Shown: positions 1 through 9,500 of the stretch, one piece after another | Layout of the letters: each line of letters begins with the position of its first letter | How positions within the stretch are numbered: the first letter of the stretch is position 1 | Source of the DNA: Bacteroidales bacterium | Lineage (GTDB): Bacteria; Bacteroidota; Bacteroidia; Bacteroidales; UBA4417 | DNA: 50,814 bases | NCBI GenBank assembly: GCA_016707705.1 | Contig: JADJHD010000033.1 | Coordinates: 1-50,814, forward strand | Direction: 5' to 3' | Position numbers and translations under genes: made by a program | Notes under the pieces: generated by a model | Database searches by the model: none | Seen by the model: only the letters and a program-made list of their open reading frames with translations | What the model was told of the DNA's origin: nothing

Positions 1-363
1 GGACTTTCCTTCATTACTCAGCTCAGACCTGTTACCTACCGCCTGAACCGCAACGCCATCAATGCTTATCTTGGACTGGACGCATCCTATCAAGGCAATG
101 CCATGAGTGGAATTACCACAGGTTTTGTTGCCCAGGAAGTGGAGAAAGCTGCACAAAGTCTTGGGTATGATTTTTCCGGGGTGGATGCTCCTAAAAATGA
201 AAAAGATGTGTATGCATTAAGATATTCGGAATTTGTTGTGCCTTTAGTGAAAGCTGTCCAGGAGCAACAAAAGCAACTGGAAGCCAGGGATGCAAAGATC
301 GATTTAATGCAGAAAGAACTTGATGATTTGAAGCTGATCGTTACTTCCTTACAAAACCAATAA
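1..363 (+). CDS. S74 chaperone-domain (tail fibre) surface protein, C-terminal part only
   Basis: The 5' part lies outside the window. The visible 120 residues are the end of a peptidase S74 / intramolecular chaperone domain, reading GLSFITQLRPVTYRLN, then TGFVAQEVEKAAQSLGYDFSG, then EFVVPLVKAVQEQQKQ and a short coiled coil. The same blocks end the proteins at 1218, 17404 and 20827, so this is the first of four S74 paralogues here. In phage and bacterial members this domain drives trimerisation of the stalk before it and then cuts itself off. The Ser-Asp-x-Arg-x-Lys cleavage block would lie just upstream of base 1 and cannot be checked. The stop is TAA at 361-363. Confidence 0.85.
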   Translation, partial: GLSFITQLRPVTYRLNRNAINAYLGLDASYQGNAMSGITTGFVAQEVEKAAQSLGYDFSGVDAPKNEKDVYALRYSEFVVPLVKAVQEQQKQLEARDAKIDLMQKELDDLKLIVTSLQNQ

Positions 364-452
364 TTCGGGCAATTATTCTGCATTGGAAACATTGTTCTTT
401 ACTTTCGGCAAGAACCATAGTTTTAACCGGAGATCAAGTAATAATTTATAAT

Positions 453-1019
453 ATGAAAAGGAATACATTCCTCGCATCATTGATTGCTCTATCTGTAAGT
501 CCGATGCTTTCATTCTCACAGTTCAAAAATGCATTTATGAGAAATGACAAAGGATTTAAAGTAGGTTCCGGTGAAGGGAGAATCCATGGACACATGAAAT
601 TACAAGGTGTGAATTCCAACATACTTGATGTAAAGATCTCAGGAATTGACACAGAGGGCAATCTGGCGATTTTTGAACAAACTTCACTTTCTCAGGGGAA
701 AGGAACTCCTTTGCATATTCATCATTCTCAGGATGAAATATTTCATGTTTTGGAAGGATTTTATTATTTCCAGGTTGGAGAAGAAAAAATGAGCCTTTCT
801 TCCGGTGATTGTATTTTCCTGCCACGGAATGTTCCGCATGCCTGGACCCAGGTTTCTGAAAACGGCAAAATGACAGTTACTGTACAGCCTGCCGGAAAAT
901 TAGAAAACTTTTTTTTGACCATGGCAACTTTAGATCACGAGCCAACCGATGCAGAAATTAAAAAAATATTTTCTGATCATGATATGGATGTTGTTGGACC
1001 GCCTCTTAATATAAATTAG
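453..1019 (+). CDS. Secreted cupin-domain protein
   Basis: A 188-residue protein with a probable signal peptide (residues 1-22, ending SFSQ) and one cupin domain. Cupin motif 1 is clear, with His88, His90 and Glu95 in PLHIHHSQDEIFHVLEG. Motif 2 is GDCIFLPRNVPHAW, giving the fourth metal-ligand His at 129. This is a typical mononuclear metal site, so the protein is probably a small enzyme or binding protein acting outside the cytoplasm; the substrate cannot be read from sequence. It sits alone between two S74 genes on the same strand, about 90 bp after the first. The start is the first ATG before the signal peptide and has no strong Shine-Dalgarno sequence, as is usual in Bacteroidota. Confidence 0.85.
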   Translation: MKRNTFLASLIALSVSPMLSFSQFKNAFMRNDKGFKVGSGEGRIHGHMKLQGVNSNILDVKISGIDTEGNLAIFEQTSLSQGKGTPLHIHHSQDEIFHVLEGFYYFQVGEEKMSLSSGDCIFLPRNVPHAWTQVSENGKMTVTVQPAGKLENFFLTMATLDHEPTDAEIKKIFSDHDMDVVGPPLNIN

Positions 1020-1217
1020 TTGTAAAATTTTTGCAGGTTTCAGGCACATCATCGTTTTTCGATTCGGGGAAACAATTGTCCTGGAGGTTTGTTTTGTTTG
1101 GGTATTTAGAATCACGTCCTCCCCGCCCACCGGAAGTTCATTTCCTTCTCTTACAGGTAGCTCTATACTGAATGCGATTTGAGTGTAATAGTCTTTTCAA
1201 GATTTATTTAAACATCA

Positions 1218-3017
1218 ATGCATATGAGAAACCTATTTATACTACTGATTCTTTCTTTAGGAATACATTTATCAGCCCAGGTTGCCATCAACACCGATGG
1301 AACATCCCCTGCAGGATCAGCAATGCTCGATGTAAAAAGCACAACCAAAGGGTTGCTGGCCCCACGTATGACTTCTGCGCAGCGGCTTGCAATTCCCTCA
1401 CCGGTTGCAGGTCTGCTTGTATTCGACAATTCCACAGGGACCTACTGGTATTATAATGGAAGCATCTGGAATAACCTTACACCGGCAGTCAATGCAGTCT
1501 GGTCAATAACCGGCAATACTTTCATCGATTCCTCTCTCAACTTCATTGGAACCATTGATAATAAACCATTACGTTTCCGGATAAATAATACCTGGGCAGG
1601 AGAACTGAATCCATCTACCTCCAATGTGTTTCTTGGAAGAAATGCCGGGCAGTCAAATACAAGTGGTAATTCCAATGTAGCCATCGGGGAACAATCTCTT
1701 AGCGCAAACTCCACCGGTGGATACAACTCAGCCATTGGATTTAATTCACTTGGTTTTAATACCACCGGCAATGACAATACTGCATCGGGGGCCTATGCAC
1801 TTTATCATAACACTACCGGAATTGAGAATACAGCTATGGGAAGAAATGCACTCTTTGCCTTAACAACCGGTTCAAGTAATTCAGCCACCGGAAAAGATGC
1901 CCTGTTAGCCACTACTACTGGAGATGCAAACACCGCAAACGGTTACAGAACAATGTTTTCGAACATTACAGGTGGTTACAATGTGGCAACCGGATACCAA
2001 TCATTGTATTCCAATATTTCTGGTATTAATAACGTGGGAATCGGCAGTATGACTCTGTATTCAAACACCACTGGAGCTTCCAATACGGCAATTGGCACTC
2101 AATCATTGAATAACAATATATCCGGGAATAACAATGTTGCTGTTGGATCGTCTGCTTTACTATTTAATCTTGGAGATAACAATACAGCAGTCGGCTTTGC
2201 AGCTTCACCGCACAATCAAACAGGGACTAATAACACATCGATTGGATATCAATCTTTTTTTGATAACCTGCATGGAAGTAACAACCTGGCAGCGGGATAC
2301 CGGGCACTTTCTGATAATACCGAAGGGAGTTTCAATACAGCTGTAGGCAATGAAGCCATGAAAAGTAATCAGTCAGGAACAGATAATGTTGCAGTAGGAC
2401 AAAATGCACTTTATGGCAATGTCACCGGGTCTTACAATATTGCTATTGGTCGTTATTCGGGCACCCATCCGGGTACACCTGCAATCTTCAATACCATCAG
2501 CATAGGGAATGATGGCTACCTGAATGCTTATCAAAACCAGGTATTCATAGGGAATCTAAACACCCAGTACATTGGCGGGAAAGTAACCTGGAGTACCTTT
2601 TCAGATGCCAGGATCAAATCCAATGTAAAGGAAGATGTAAAAGGACTTGATTTTATTACCAGACTTAGACCGGTTACTTATTTAATTGACAATAAAGCAA
2701 TCACTTTAATTACAGGAAACACCGAAACACCAGATTACTCAGGGAAAAGTGAAAACGAAAGTGTCAGATACACTGGCTTTATTGCTCAGGATGTAGAACA
2801 GGCGGCAAAAGATTCTGGGTATGAATTTAGTGGGTATTCAGCCCCTAAAAATCAATGGGGATTATATACCCTTAGCTATGAGCAGTTTGTAGTTCCCTTG
2901 GTAAAGGCTGTCCAGGAATTGAATGCAGCAAATCTATCACAACAACAGTTTATTGAACAACAAAAAATTGAATTGGCAGAATTGAAATCGAGACTGGAAA
3001 AGCTGGAGAACCGTTAG
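1218..3017 (+). CDS. S74 chaperone-domain (tail fibre) surface protein with YadA-head-like repeats
   Basis: A 599-residue exported protein. It has a signal peptide ending at LSAQ, then a conserved module (VAINTDGTSPAGSAMLDVKS, then PRMTSAQRLAI) also found at 7206, 9501, 17404 and 20827. About residues 140-430 form a run of roughly 24-residue repeats of the type 'NTSGNSNVAIGEQSL', like YadA head repeats that build a trimeric beta-roll. The C-terminal S74 domain keeps the predicted self-cleavage dyad, Ser462 and Lys467 in FSDARIK, followed by GFIAQDVEQAAKDSGYEFSG and a coiled coil. I infer a trimeric surface fibre. The start may be the ATG at 1218 or the one at 1224; the second leaves a cleaner signal peptide. 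Confidence 0.85.
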   Translation: MHMRNLFILLILSLGIHLSAQVAINTDGTSPAGSAMLDVKSTTKGLLAPRMTSAQRLAIPSPVAGLLVFDNSTGTYWYYNGSIWNNLTPAVNAVWSITGNTFIDSSLNFIGTIDNKPLRFRINNTWAGELNPSTSNVFLGRNAGQSNTSGNSNVAIGEQSLSANSTGGYNSAIGFNSLGFNTTGNDNTASGAYALYHNTTGIENTAMGRNALFALTTGSSNSATGKDALLATTTGDANTANGYRTMFSNITGGYNVATGYQSLYSNISGINNVGIGSMTLYSNTTGASNTAIGTQSLNNNISGNNNVAVGSSALLFNLGDNNTAVGFAASPHNQTGTNNTSIGYQSFFDNLHGSNNLAAGYRALSDNTEGSFNTAVGNEAMKSNQSGTDNVAVGQNALYGNVTGSYNIAIGRYSGTHPGTPAIFNTISIGNDGYLNAYQNQVFIGNLNTQYIGGKVTWSTFSDARIKSNVKEDVKGLDFITRLRPVTYLIDNKAITLITGNTETPDYSGKSENESVRYTGFIAQDVEQAAKDSGYEFSGYSAPKNQWGLYTLSYEQFVVPLVKAVQELNAANLSQQQFIEQQKIELAELKSRLEKLENR

Positions 3018-3489
3018 CAATTATACTCAATCGCAATGAATTGACCCCAAAGGGGAGCCATTGGTTCAAAGCAAGATTCTTGCAGATTGAGTTATACAGG
3101 GGCGCACAGGTATCCTCCACCAGCCAGCGGATCGCAAAATAATTCAGCAACGGTAAACAAGAAATTTCTAGCATTTTCTTTGGTATTCCTTTAATTCTAA
3201 AGATAAAATAGTATGTGAAAGAAATACATCTGCTTACAAAGGTATATCTTAGAAAGAATTAAAAATAATTGCATTGTTTCAAAAAAAAAAATCAATTAAT
3301 AATATTTTTAAATTAATTTCTTAATGATTCCAGTCCTTTGTCAGATAAGGGTTTCAATTATTTTCTTTATAAAGTTTCAACGAAAACACCGATAGATAAT
3401 TATAAATCAAGTGTATACAATTATCAGAATATTTCCTTATCTTTAAAAAAACTTTAATTTAGCAGTCATAAATAAATTAAAAAACAGGT
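3018..3489. other. Intergenic region, AT-rich, with one degenerate repeat
   Basis: A 472-base gap with no credible gene. Its first part holds the degenerate element listed at 3082-3160. The rest is very AT-rich, with an A11 run near 3280. It probably carries the promoter of the lysine-rich gene at 3490, but I see no clean TAnnTTTG box. Confidence 0.5.
3082..3160. repeat. Degenerate dispersed element, copy 1
   Basis: About 80 bases align with 11773-11855. Shared blocks include GCAGATTGA, TTATAC, a middle part matching CTCCACCA/CTGACCA, and AATAATTCAGCAA followed by GGTA. On the minus strand both copies can be read as a fragment with 'VAELF' / 'LAELF' followed by Pro and Gly, but neither frame stays open, so this looks like the remnant of a gene or mobile element. 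Confidence 0.4.
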
Positions 3490-4182
3490 ATGAAGGCCAT
3501 TAAATTTTCAGAAAAAGAATTAGAACTCCTGAAAGAACAATACAGCGAAGAGCTTGCCAGCGCTGAAAAGTATGTCGAACAAATCAGGGAAATTCTAAAA
3601 AAATTAGGTGCTACACCAAAAATCTCAAAAGAATTATCTGATGAGAAACCAGTAAAAAAAGAAAGAAAAAAAGAGCACAAGAATAAAGAAATTGAGGTAA
3701 AAGTGCCAAAAAAACGTGGCCGTAAACCCAAAAGTCTGGCACAACCAATTGCAGCAATTCCAGAAGTGAAACCTGCTGTTGCAGAGACCAAGACTCCGAA
3801 AGTGCCTGGTAAAAGAGGCCGTAAACCAAAAGTTGCTGTCGCTGCTGTTGAATCTCCGGTAGTTGTTGCACCTGTGGCTCCAGTTAAAAAAGAGAGAAAA
3901 AAGACCGCTCCAAAAACTGTGAAGGTTACTGAACCGGTGGTTAAAGCAAAGCCCATCAAGAAACCGGTGGTTAAAAAAGCAGTAAGTGTTAAAGCCTCTG
4001 TGGGTGCAACACCTGCGAAGCCTGTGACCAAAAAAGTTGCTGCCCCTGCTCCAAAACCCGAAAAAAAAACAGTTAAGAAAATTGTTAAAAAAACAACTCC
4101 AACTAAAAAGGTAAAAGACGCTGCAAAGCCTGCTGAACCAAAGGTTGAAGGAGTTACCCCTCCTGCTGAAGGAACAAAATAA
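3490..4182 (+). CDS. Lysine/alanine/proline-rich histone-H1-like DNA-binding protein
   Basis: A 230-residue very basic protein. Residues 1-40 (FSEKELELLKEQYSEELASA...) form a likely coiled coil or helical hairpin. The rest is a low-complexity tail of Lys, Ala, Pro and Val like eukaryotic H1 tails and bacterial Hc1-type proteins. Two AT-hook-like motifs, RGRKPK at 76-81 and 109-114, and several KKERKK blocks suggest minor-groove DNA contact. I infer a nucleoid-associated protein that may dimerise through its N-terminus. It is a single-gene unit with its own terminator at 4237. A 250-residue open frame on the opposite strand is only a by-product of the base composition. Confidence 0.75.
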   Translation: MKAIKFSEKELELLKEQYSEELASAEKYVEQIREILKKLGATPKISKELSDEKPVKKERKKEHKNKEIEVKVPKKRGRKPKSLAQPIAAIPEVKPAVAETKTPKVPGKRGRKPKVAVAAVESPVVVAPVAPVKKERKKTAPKTVKVTEPVVKAKPIKKPVVKKAVSVKASVGATPAKPVTKKVAAPAPKPEKKTVKKIVKKTTPTKKVKDAAKPAEPKVEGVTPPAEGTK

Positions 4183-4236
4183 TTCACTAATATTCCGAAT
4201 AGGAATAAAAAATAGAACCTCTTTGCCATTAAAAAT

Positions 4237-4265
4237 GAAAAGCCTGCTATATTCTGCAGGCTTTT
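4237..4265 (+). terminator. Rho-independent terminator after the histone-H1-like gene
   Basis: A perfect stem, AAAAGCCTGC paired with GCAGGCTTTT, with loop TATATTCT and a T-rich end, 55 bases after the stop codon at 4182. Confidence 0.8.
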
Positions 4266-4390
4266 TAATTCTGTGCTATTTCATTTAGTGATTCCTGAGA
4301 ATCCGGATGTTAAGGTATTACTGACGCTGCAATGATACCGCTTCAAACCAACAGCTTCTCAGAAGGAGCCCTTTTAAGGATATCCAACAT

Positions 4391-5575
4391 TCACGCTCTA
4401 ATGGGATTCATCATTTTTCCCATAAAAAGGATACTTCCATTTTTATTATCCCTGATAACAAAAAGAAAGGGGTGATCTGCCCTGAATTCCTTTGCAATTT
4501 CAATGGGCTTGGCACTTGTTTCTTTACCATAATAACCGCTGTTGCAGCACAAGTTTTATAAATGCCTGATGGATCACCTTACTGATATATAGATCAGCAG
4601 CCGGCGACATGGCTGAAAAATCGGAAACAAATGGTGTGAAAGCATCGGGCATTCCCATGGAAGACAATTTTTCTTCCAGGTTGAATTTCGCTTCCATTTT
4701 GAATTTAGGAATGGAAACACTTACTTCCTGATTCATCATAGCAGTGGTCACAGAATTGAAATATTGATAATCGAATTTTTCTTCCAACCTTTTAATGCCT
4801 TCTTTTTCCCGCGGAAGAAAAATGATCAATGATGCCCAGCTCCCCTCATATGGAATTTCCAGCGCTTTCAATTCTGTGTCTTCATAATAATTATAGCCAG
4901 ACAAGTCATTCATAAAGGGAAAAGTAACCTTCTCCTTTCCCGACAGGTAAAAATTTTTTTCATCCGACAAATGTTTCATAAATTGATGGTTCCATGCACC
5001 ATAGAAATAGATTGCATTCACCAGGACCAGTTTTGTATCCGGTGATAAATCATCAGGATTCAGCAGGTTCTTGATCTTATCTTCTGTCTTCTGTTCTACC
5101 CAATGATTAATGTTGATACGAGCATTTTCTCTTTCAACTTCCTTCGAGAAATCCACATTCTTTATTTCAGGATTATAAGATGATAAAACAAGGTCGAGAT
5201 AACTTTTATGAAAGGGATAATCTGCTTGTGCCCATAGTCCATTGGCAGTTCTTAATTTGAATTCATTGTCTTTTTCTGAAATCAATTGATGGATCAGTTT
5301 CTTGTAGTTATTATGAAAGTCTGCACCTTCACCAAAATAAAGGGTCTTTCGCATTTGCTCTGCAGTACGCGATGAAGCCCCGGCATAGGTCATGGCCAGT
5401 GCAGTTGAGATGCTGAAAGGTGAATAAAAAGATTTGAAGAAGATTGATTTCTCAGCTGATGAAACAGATCAAAAGAAAACTGATTATTACCGGCTACAAT
5501 TTCCTTCTCAGGAGGTTCACTTTGTGAAATCAATGGAAAAATCAGGAATAGCAATGGAAGGAGCAGGGTTTTCAT
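4391..5575 (-). pseudogene. Serpin-family protease inhibitor, frame-broken
   Basis: Read from 5575 down to the stop at 4391. The first frame gives a signal peptide (MKTLLLPLLFLIFPLISQS) and the start of the serpin fold, NNQFSFDLFHQL. A frame change near 5425 restores SPFSISTALAMTYAGASSRT, after which about 280 serpin residues read well (LVLVNAIYFYGAWNHQF, SVSIPKFKMEAKFNLEEKL). The frame breaks again at AFIK just before the reactive-centre loop. Piecing frames together gives AATAV, then YYGKETSAKPIEIAKEFR, then DHPFLFVIRDNKNGSILFMG. The hinge segment normally between AFI and AATA appears to be missing. One break fits loss of a T in a TTT run. It may be a real pseudogene or a misread exported serpin. 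Confidence 0.7.
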
Positions 5576-5665
5576 AATTCAGAAGATTAAATTGCATTCA
5601 TAAGATGCAGATAATCGGAAATTCCATACTGGATTTTATTAAACCTGTATGGGAATGATTATCCT

Positions 5666-6721
5666 TCAAATAGTGATTACTTTCTTTTCCTGGTTACTCT
5701 TTAGAACAGCTTCAATAACCAAAATCACCTTATATCCGTCGTATGCAGTAACCGGCATGGTTTGATTATTCCTGAGTGCTTGAAATACCCCTTCATAAAA
5801 CGCCATGTAGTTTCCCTGAAATGAAGGAATATATTCCCTGATGGTTTCCCCATTCTTTGTGTAATGAATCAGTCCTTTGCCTCCATCAGCCTCTTTCCCC
5901 CATTCGGAACCTTCAGGTTTAAAACCCTTTAAAAGCATCTCCTCCTGAACATCAGCCCTGGGTTTCAGAAATGAGCCCAGTGTGCCGTGAAGTACATGTG
6001 AATATGCAGGTTCTTTTACAAAAAATCCCGACTTCAACCGGACTCTCTTGTCAGGATAATATAATAGAATATCGAAACAATCATCCACCTTAGAATTTTC
6101 GCGAGTGATCCTCAGATCGGCAAATACTGCTTCAGGCATTCCAAACAGAAAAATCGCCTGGTCAATGGCATGAGGGCCAAGATCCATCAGCAAGCCGGCA
6201 CCTGCATTGGGTTCTTCTTTATGTTTCTTAGGGCTGACCTCCGGCCGATATCGTTCAAACCTGATTTCAGCTTCAACAATATCACCAAGAACCTTTGAGT
6301 TCAATACATCTAAGACTGTTAGCAATTCACTATCCCAACGGCGATTCTGGTACACCCCGATTTTTAATCCTTTTTCTTCTGCTAAACTTGCCAGTGACTC
6401 TGCTTCACCGGATGTGGTTGTAACTGCTTTCTCAATCACTACATTCTTGTCAGCAACCAGCACTTTCCTGGCATAATCATAATGCGTATAAGTGGGGGTG
6501 TTTACAACAACCAATTCAACAGTATCATCAGCCAACACTTCTTCCAGTGCAGCATAGGATTTGGTTCCGGGATAATCCATTTCTATTCCTTTATGGGACC
6601 GTTCCCAGGCACCTGATAAATGAAATCCACTATGAACAGAGATAAAAGGTGCATGGAATACTTTTCCACTCATACCATAGGAAAGTAACGCTGTTCTGAT
6701 CTTTGATTCAGTCGGTTTCAT
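5666..6721 (-). CDS. Gfo/Idh/MocA-family NAD(P)-dependent oxidoreductase
   Basis: A 351-residue enzyme, full length for the family. The N-terminal Rossmann fold starts with ALLSYGMSGKVFHAPFI, which matches the subgroup of inositol/scyllo-inositol-type dehydrogenases with the 'G-x-G-x-x-G-x-x-F-H-A-P' pattern. The Glu-Lys step at 97-98 (VVIEKAVTTTS) is the usual EKP catalytic lysine region, with Ala in place of Pro. The second domain has AGAGLLMDLGPHAIDQAIFL, which contributes the active-site Asp and His. It probably oxidises or reduces a sugar or cyclitol in the cytoplasm. It stands alone on the minus strand, so the pathway cannot be inferred. Confidence 0.85.
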   Translation of the reverse strand: MKPTESKIRTALLSYGMSGKVFHAPFISVHSGFHLSGAWERSHKGIEMDYPGTKSYAALEEVLADDTVELVVVNTPTYTHYDYARKVLVADKNVVIEKAVTTTSGEAESLASLAEEKGLKIGVYQNRRWDSELLTVLDVLNSKVLGDIVEAEIRFERYRPEVSPKKHKEEPNAGAGLLMDLGPHAIDQAIFLFGMPEAVFADLRITRENSKVDDCFDILLYYPDKRVRLKSGFFVKEPAYSHVLHGTLGSFLKPRADVQEEMLLKGFKPEGSEWGKEADGGKGLIHYTKNGETIREYIPSFQGNYMAFYEGVFQALRNNQTMPVTAYDGYKVILVIEAVLKSNQEKKVITI

Positions 6722-7205
6722 CTTATCATGATTATCATATGATTCCCAAAATCTGTTATTCTTTATATCTCTAATTCCAATGTTGAGTCCACGCCGAAAA
6801 GTAAGAAATGAGATTTTCGATACAAAGGCAGGGAGTCACAAAGTTACACAAAGATTTAAATATCAAGTTATTACTTTGTGATTCTTGGCATCTTACTTTC
6901 TTAGTGTCGAGAAAACTTCTTTTCGTAGAGGGCTCAATATAGTACTTTCAGAGTATTGTCTCCATTTTTCCTGGTTTTCATTTCAGAAGGCTGATAGTTT
7001 CAAAAAAAATAAAAAGGTTGTTCAACTTCAGGAAGTCGGACACCTTAGTTTATTCTAAATAATATTTATTTATTTACATTTGTATATATGTTATACTGCC
7101 GAAACCTCATCAGATAGTTGATCCTTCAAGATTTCACTCGCTAAACAACCTACTCCCGGAGCGAATCTTTTTCTGGACTTTCTCCTCAATTTGGATACTA
7201 AGACA
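6722..7205. other. Intergenic region between divergent genes, with palindromic remnant
   Basis: A 484-base gap between the oxidoreductase (minus) and the first FISUMP gene (plus). Apart from the inverted repeat at 6791-6915 I see no coding content. It must hold both promoters. Confidence 0.5.
6791..6915. repeat. Imperfect palindromic intergenic repeat
   Basis: TCACAAAGT (6836-6844) pairs perfectly with ACTTTGTGA (6873-6881). Outside these, GTAAGA near 6801 and TCTTAC near 6891 also pair, as do flanking CGAAAA/TTTTCG-like words. The 'cacaaag...ctttgtg...cttagtgtc' wording resembles dispersed palindromes common in Bacteroidota intergenic DNA; that comparison is from memory. Confidence 0.4.
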
Positions 7206-9426
7206 ATGCTTATGCAAAAAATTACTCTCCTTTTAATCTGTATATTCTTTCTTTCGCTTATCGCCAATGCCCAGGTAGGTATTAACACTGATTGTTCCCT
7301 ACCCCACAATTCAGCAATGCTGGATGTGAAATCGACAGAGAAGGGTGTTTTACTCCCACGAATGACGTACAATGAATTGGTTGCCATCAGCAGTCCGGCG
7401 GAAGGCTTGATGGCCTTTGCACCGATTGTGGGCCCAGTTCCACTGGAACCCTGGTTATCTATTCGAGTGGTATTTGGAACACTCTAAATGTTAATTGCTT
7501 AACCCCGATTCATCCTATTGCAGGGTTACATGGAGTAACTTCTTACCAGGTTCTATGGGTATGGAGTACAGTACCGGGAGCAACCGGTTATAAATGGAAC
7601 ACCTGGAACAATTATTCGAATGCAACCGACATGGGCACCACCACCATGAAAATGGAAACCGGACTCGCCTGCAATACAGCCTTATAACAGATATGTATGG
7701 GCATACAATGCATGTGGACAGTCAGAGCCAGTGATCCTGAATCAAACCACAATGGTGGCTTCATCACCGGTTTCGGCATCTAATGTTACCAGTCCTAACC
7801 AGGTAGTATGGAACTGGAATGCAGTTACCGGGGCAACCGGTTATAAATGGGGAACAACAAATGTTTATGCCAATGCAACAGATATGGGGACGGCAATTTC
7901 CAAAACCGAAACCGGTCTCACCTGCCAGACGCTCTATACCCGATATGTGTGGGCATATAACAGTTGTGGATACTCAGTCCAACCACCCTTGCACAGACCA
8001 CCTCTCTGCTGCCGCTTTGCCCTTTTGCAGCGACCCACGCTTCAACCTCTTCGCAAATAACCTGGATTGGAACCCTAACTTCTGCTCTTGGCTATAAGAT
8101 CAATACTGTTAATGATTACACCACTGCAACTGATCTTGGCCTGGTTACCTCAAAAACCGAAACCGGACTCCCATGCAACACTGCACAAACACGGTATATC
8201 TGGGCATATGGCACTTGTGGAAACTCAACTGCGACTACAATGACATATTCCACAATTGCTGTACCCGCTTCACCTATTACAGGAACGCATGTGCCCACAA
8301 CCACTTCTGTTGTCTGGAACTGGAATGCAGTTACAGGCGCCACCGGATATAAGTGGAATACAACAAATAACTATGCTACAGCAACGAATCTCGGAGCAGC
8401 ATTAAGCAGAACAGAATCAGGCCTTACTTGCAACACTCCTTATACCAGATATATCTGGGCGTATAATTCCTGTGGTAATTCAGTAGAAACCACCTTGACT
8501 CAGTCTACATGATAATATCCCTGCTTCTCCTACTGCAGGGACACATTCATTTACAGCTACTTCAATTACCTGGAAATGGAATGTGGTTAGTGGTGCAGTC
8601 GGGTACAAATGGAATACCTCCAACGATTATTCTACGGCTACCAACATGGGAACTGCGACTTCAAAGGCTGAGACCGGACTATTTTGGGACCACCTAACAG
8701 GTATGTATGGGCCTATACTTCCTGTGGGGTATCAGTTCCGGTAACCCTGACCCAGGCAACTGTTTGGTGTTTATGGACCTGCGGCGATTCTTACTGATGC
8801 GTGATAATAAGCGATACGCAACCGTTTCCATCAATTCAAAATGCTGGATGGCTCAAATCTGAATTATGGAACAAAGATCAATACTACCGTCAATCAGACC
8901 AGCAATAACTCCTTGCCAGAAAAATACTGCATCGGTAATAATGAATCAAGTTACTTACCGCTTATGGGGCACATTATCAATGGGACGAAATGATGAATTA
9001 TTCGGTTGCTAGTTCTACCAATCTGGTGGACGACAAGGTTATGCCCCTGAAAGATGGCATATCCCAGCGATGCTGAATACTGTGAAATGGAGACGTTTCT
9101 TGGCCCAACTGTGAGTTGCGCCAGTTATACTTGCCGGTACAAGATGCTGGTGGACAAATGAAAACTACGGAACTTCACAATGGGATTCACCAAATACAGG
9201 CGCCACCAATGCAAGTGGTTTCAGTGCTCTTCCAGCAGGAACTCTTGGCTCGAATGGTAACTGGACTGGTGTACATACTTTTACAATGTTCTGGACCACA
9301 AGTGAGGTAGTCACTACAGGTGACATAGCCGCAGCCACCCATGAACTCCGAAACGACACATCTCAGGTAAGACGGTATTACCACTATAAGTCAGATGTTA
9401 TGTCCGTTCGATGTGTAAGAGATTAA
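7206..9426 (+). pseudogene. FISUMP surface protein with FN3-like repeats, copy A, frame-broken
   Basis: Piecing frames together gives an exported protein in three parts. First is a signal peptide ending LIANAQ with the shared module VGINTDCSLPHNSAMLDVKS. Next are about five roughly 82-residue repeats (about 7.5-8.76 kb) with the core VVWNWNAVTGATGYKWNT, then TESGLTCNTPYTRYIWAYN, probably fibronectin-III-like. Last is a FISUMP domain (Fibrobacter succinogenes major paralogous domain): CWMAQ, LNYGTK, HYQWDEMMNYS and the final SVRCVRD before TAA at 9424-9426. At least five frame changes interrupt it. The start is taken at ATG 7206; 7212 is possible. Its neighbour at 9501 has the same layout. Confidence 0.65.
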
Positions 9427-9500
9427 AACTGAGTTATTCATTGACTTTAAAAGACATCACTCTATTTGCTTTACAAACTTGTATTACACAGTCATTCTAT

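Noticed and set aside
3477..4229. 250-residue frame opposite the lysine-rich gene
   Set aside because: Antisense of AAA/GCT-rich codons gives a long Phe/Thr/Gly-rich frame. The plus-strand gene has a coiled-coil start, AT-hook-like motifs and its own terminator.
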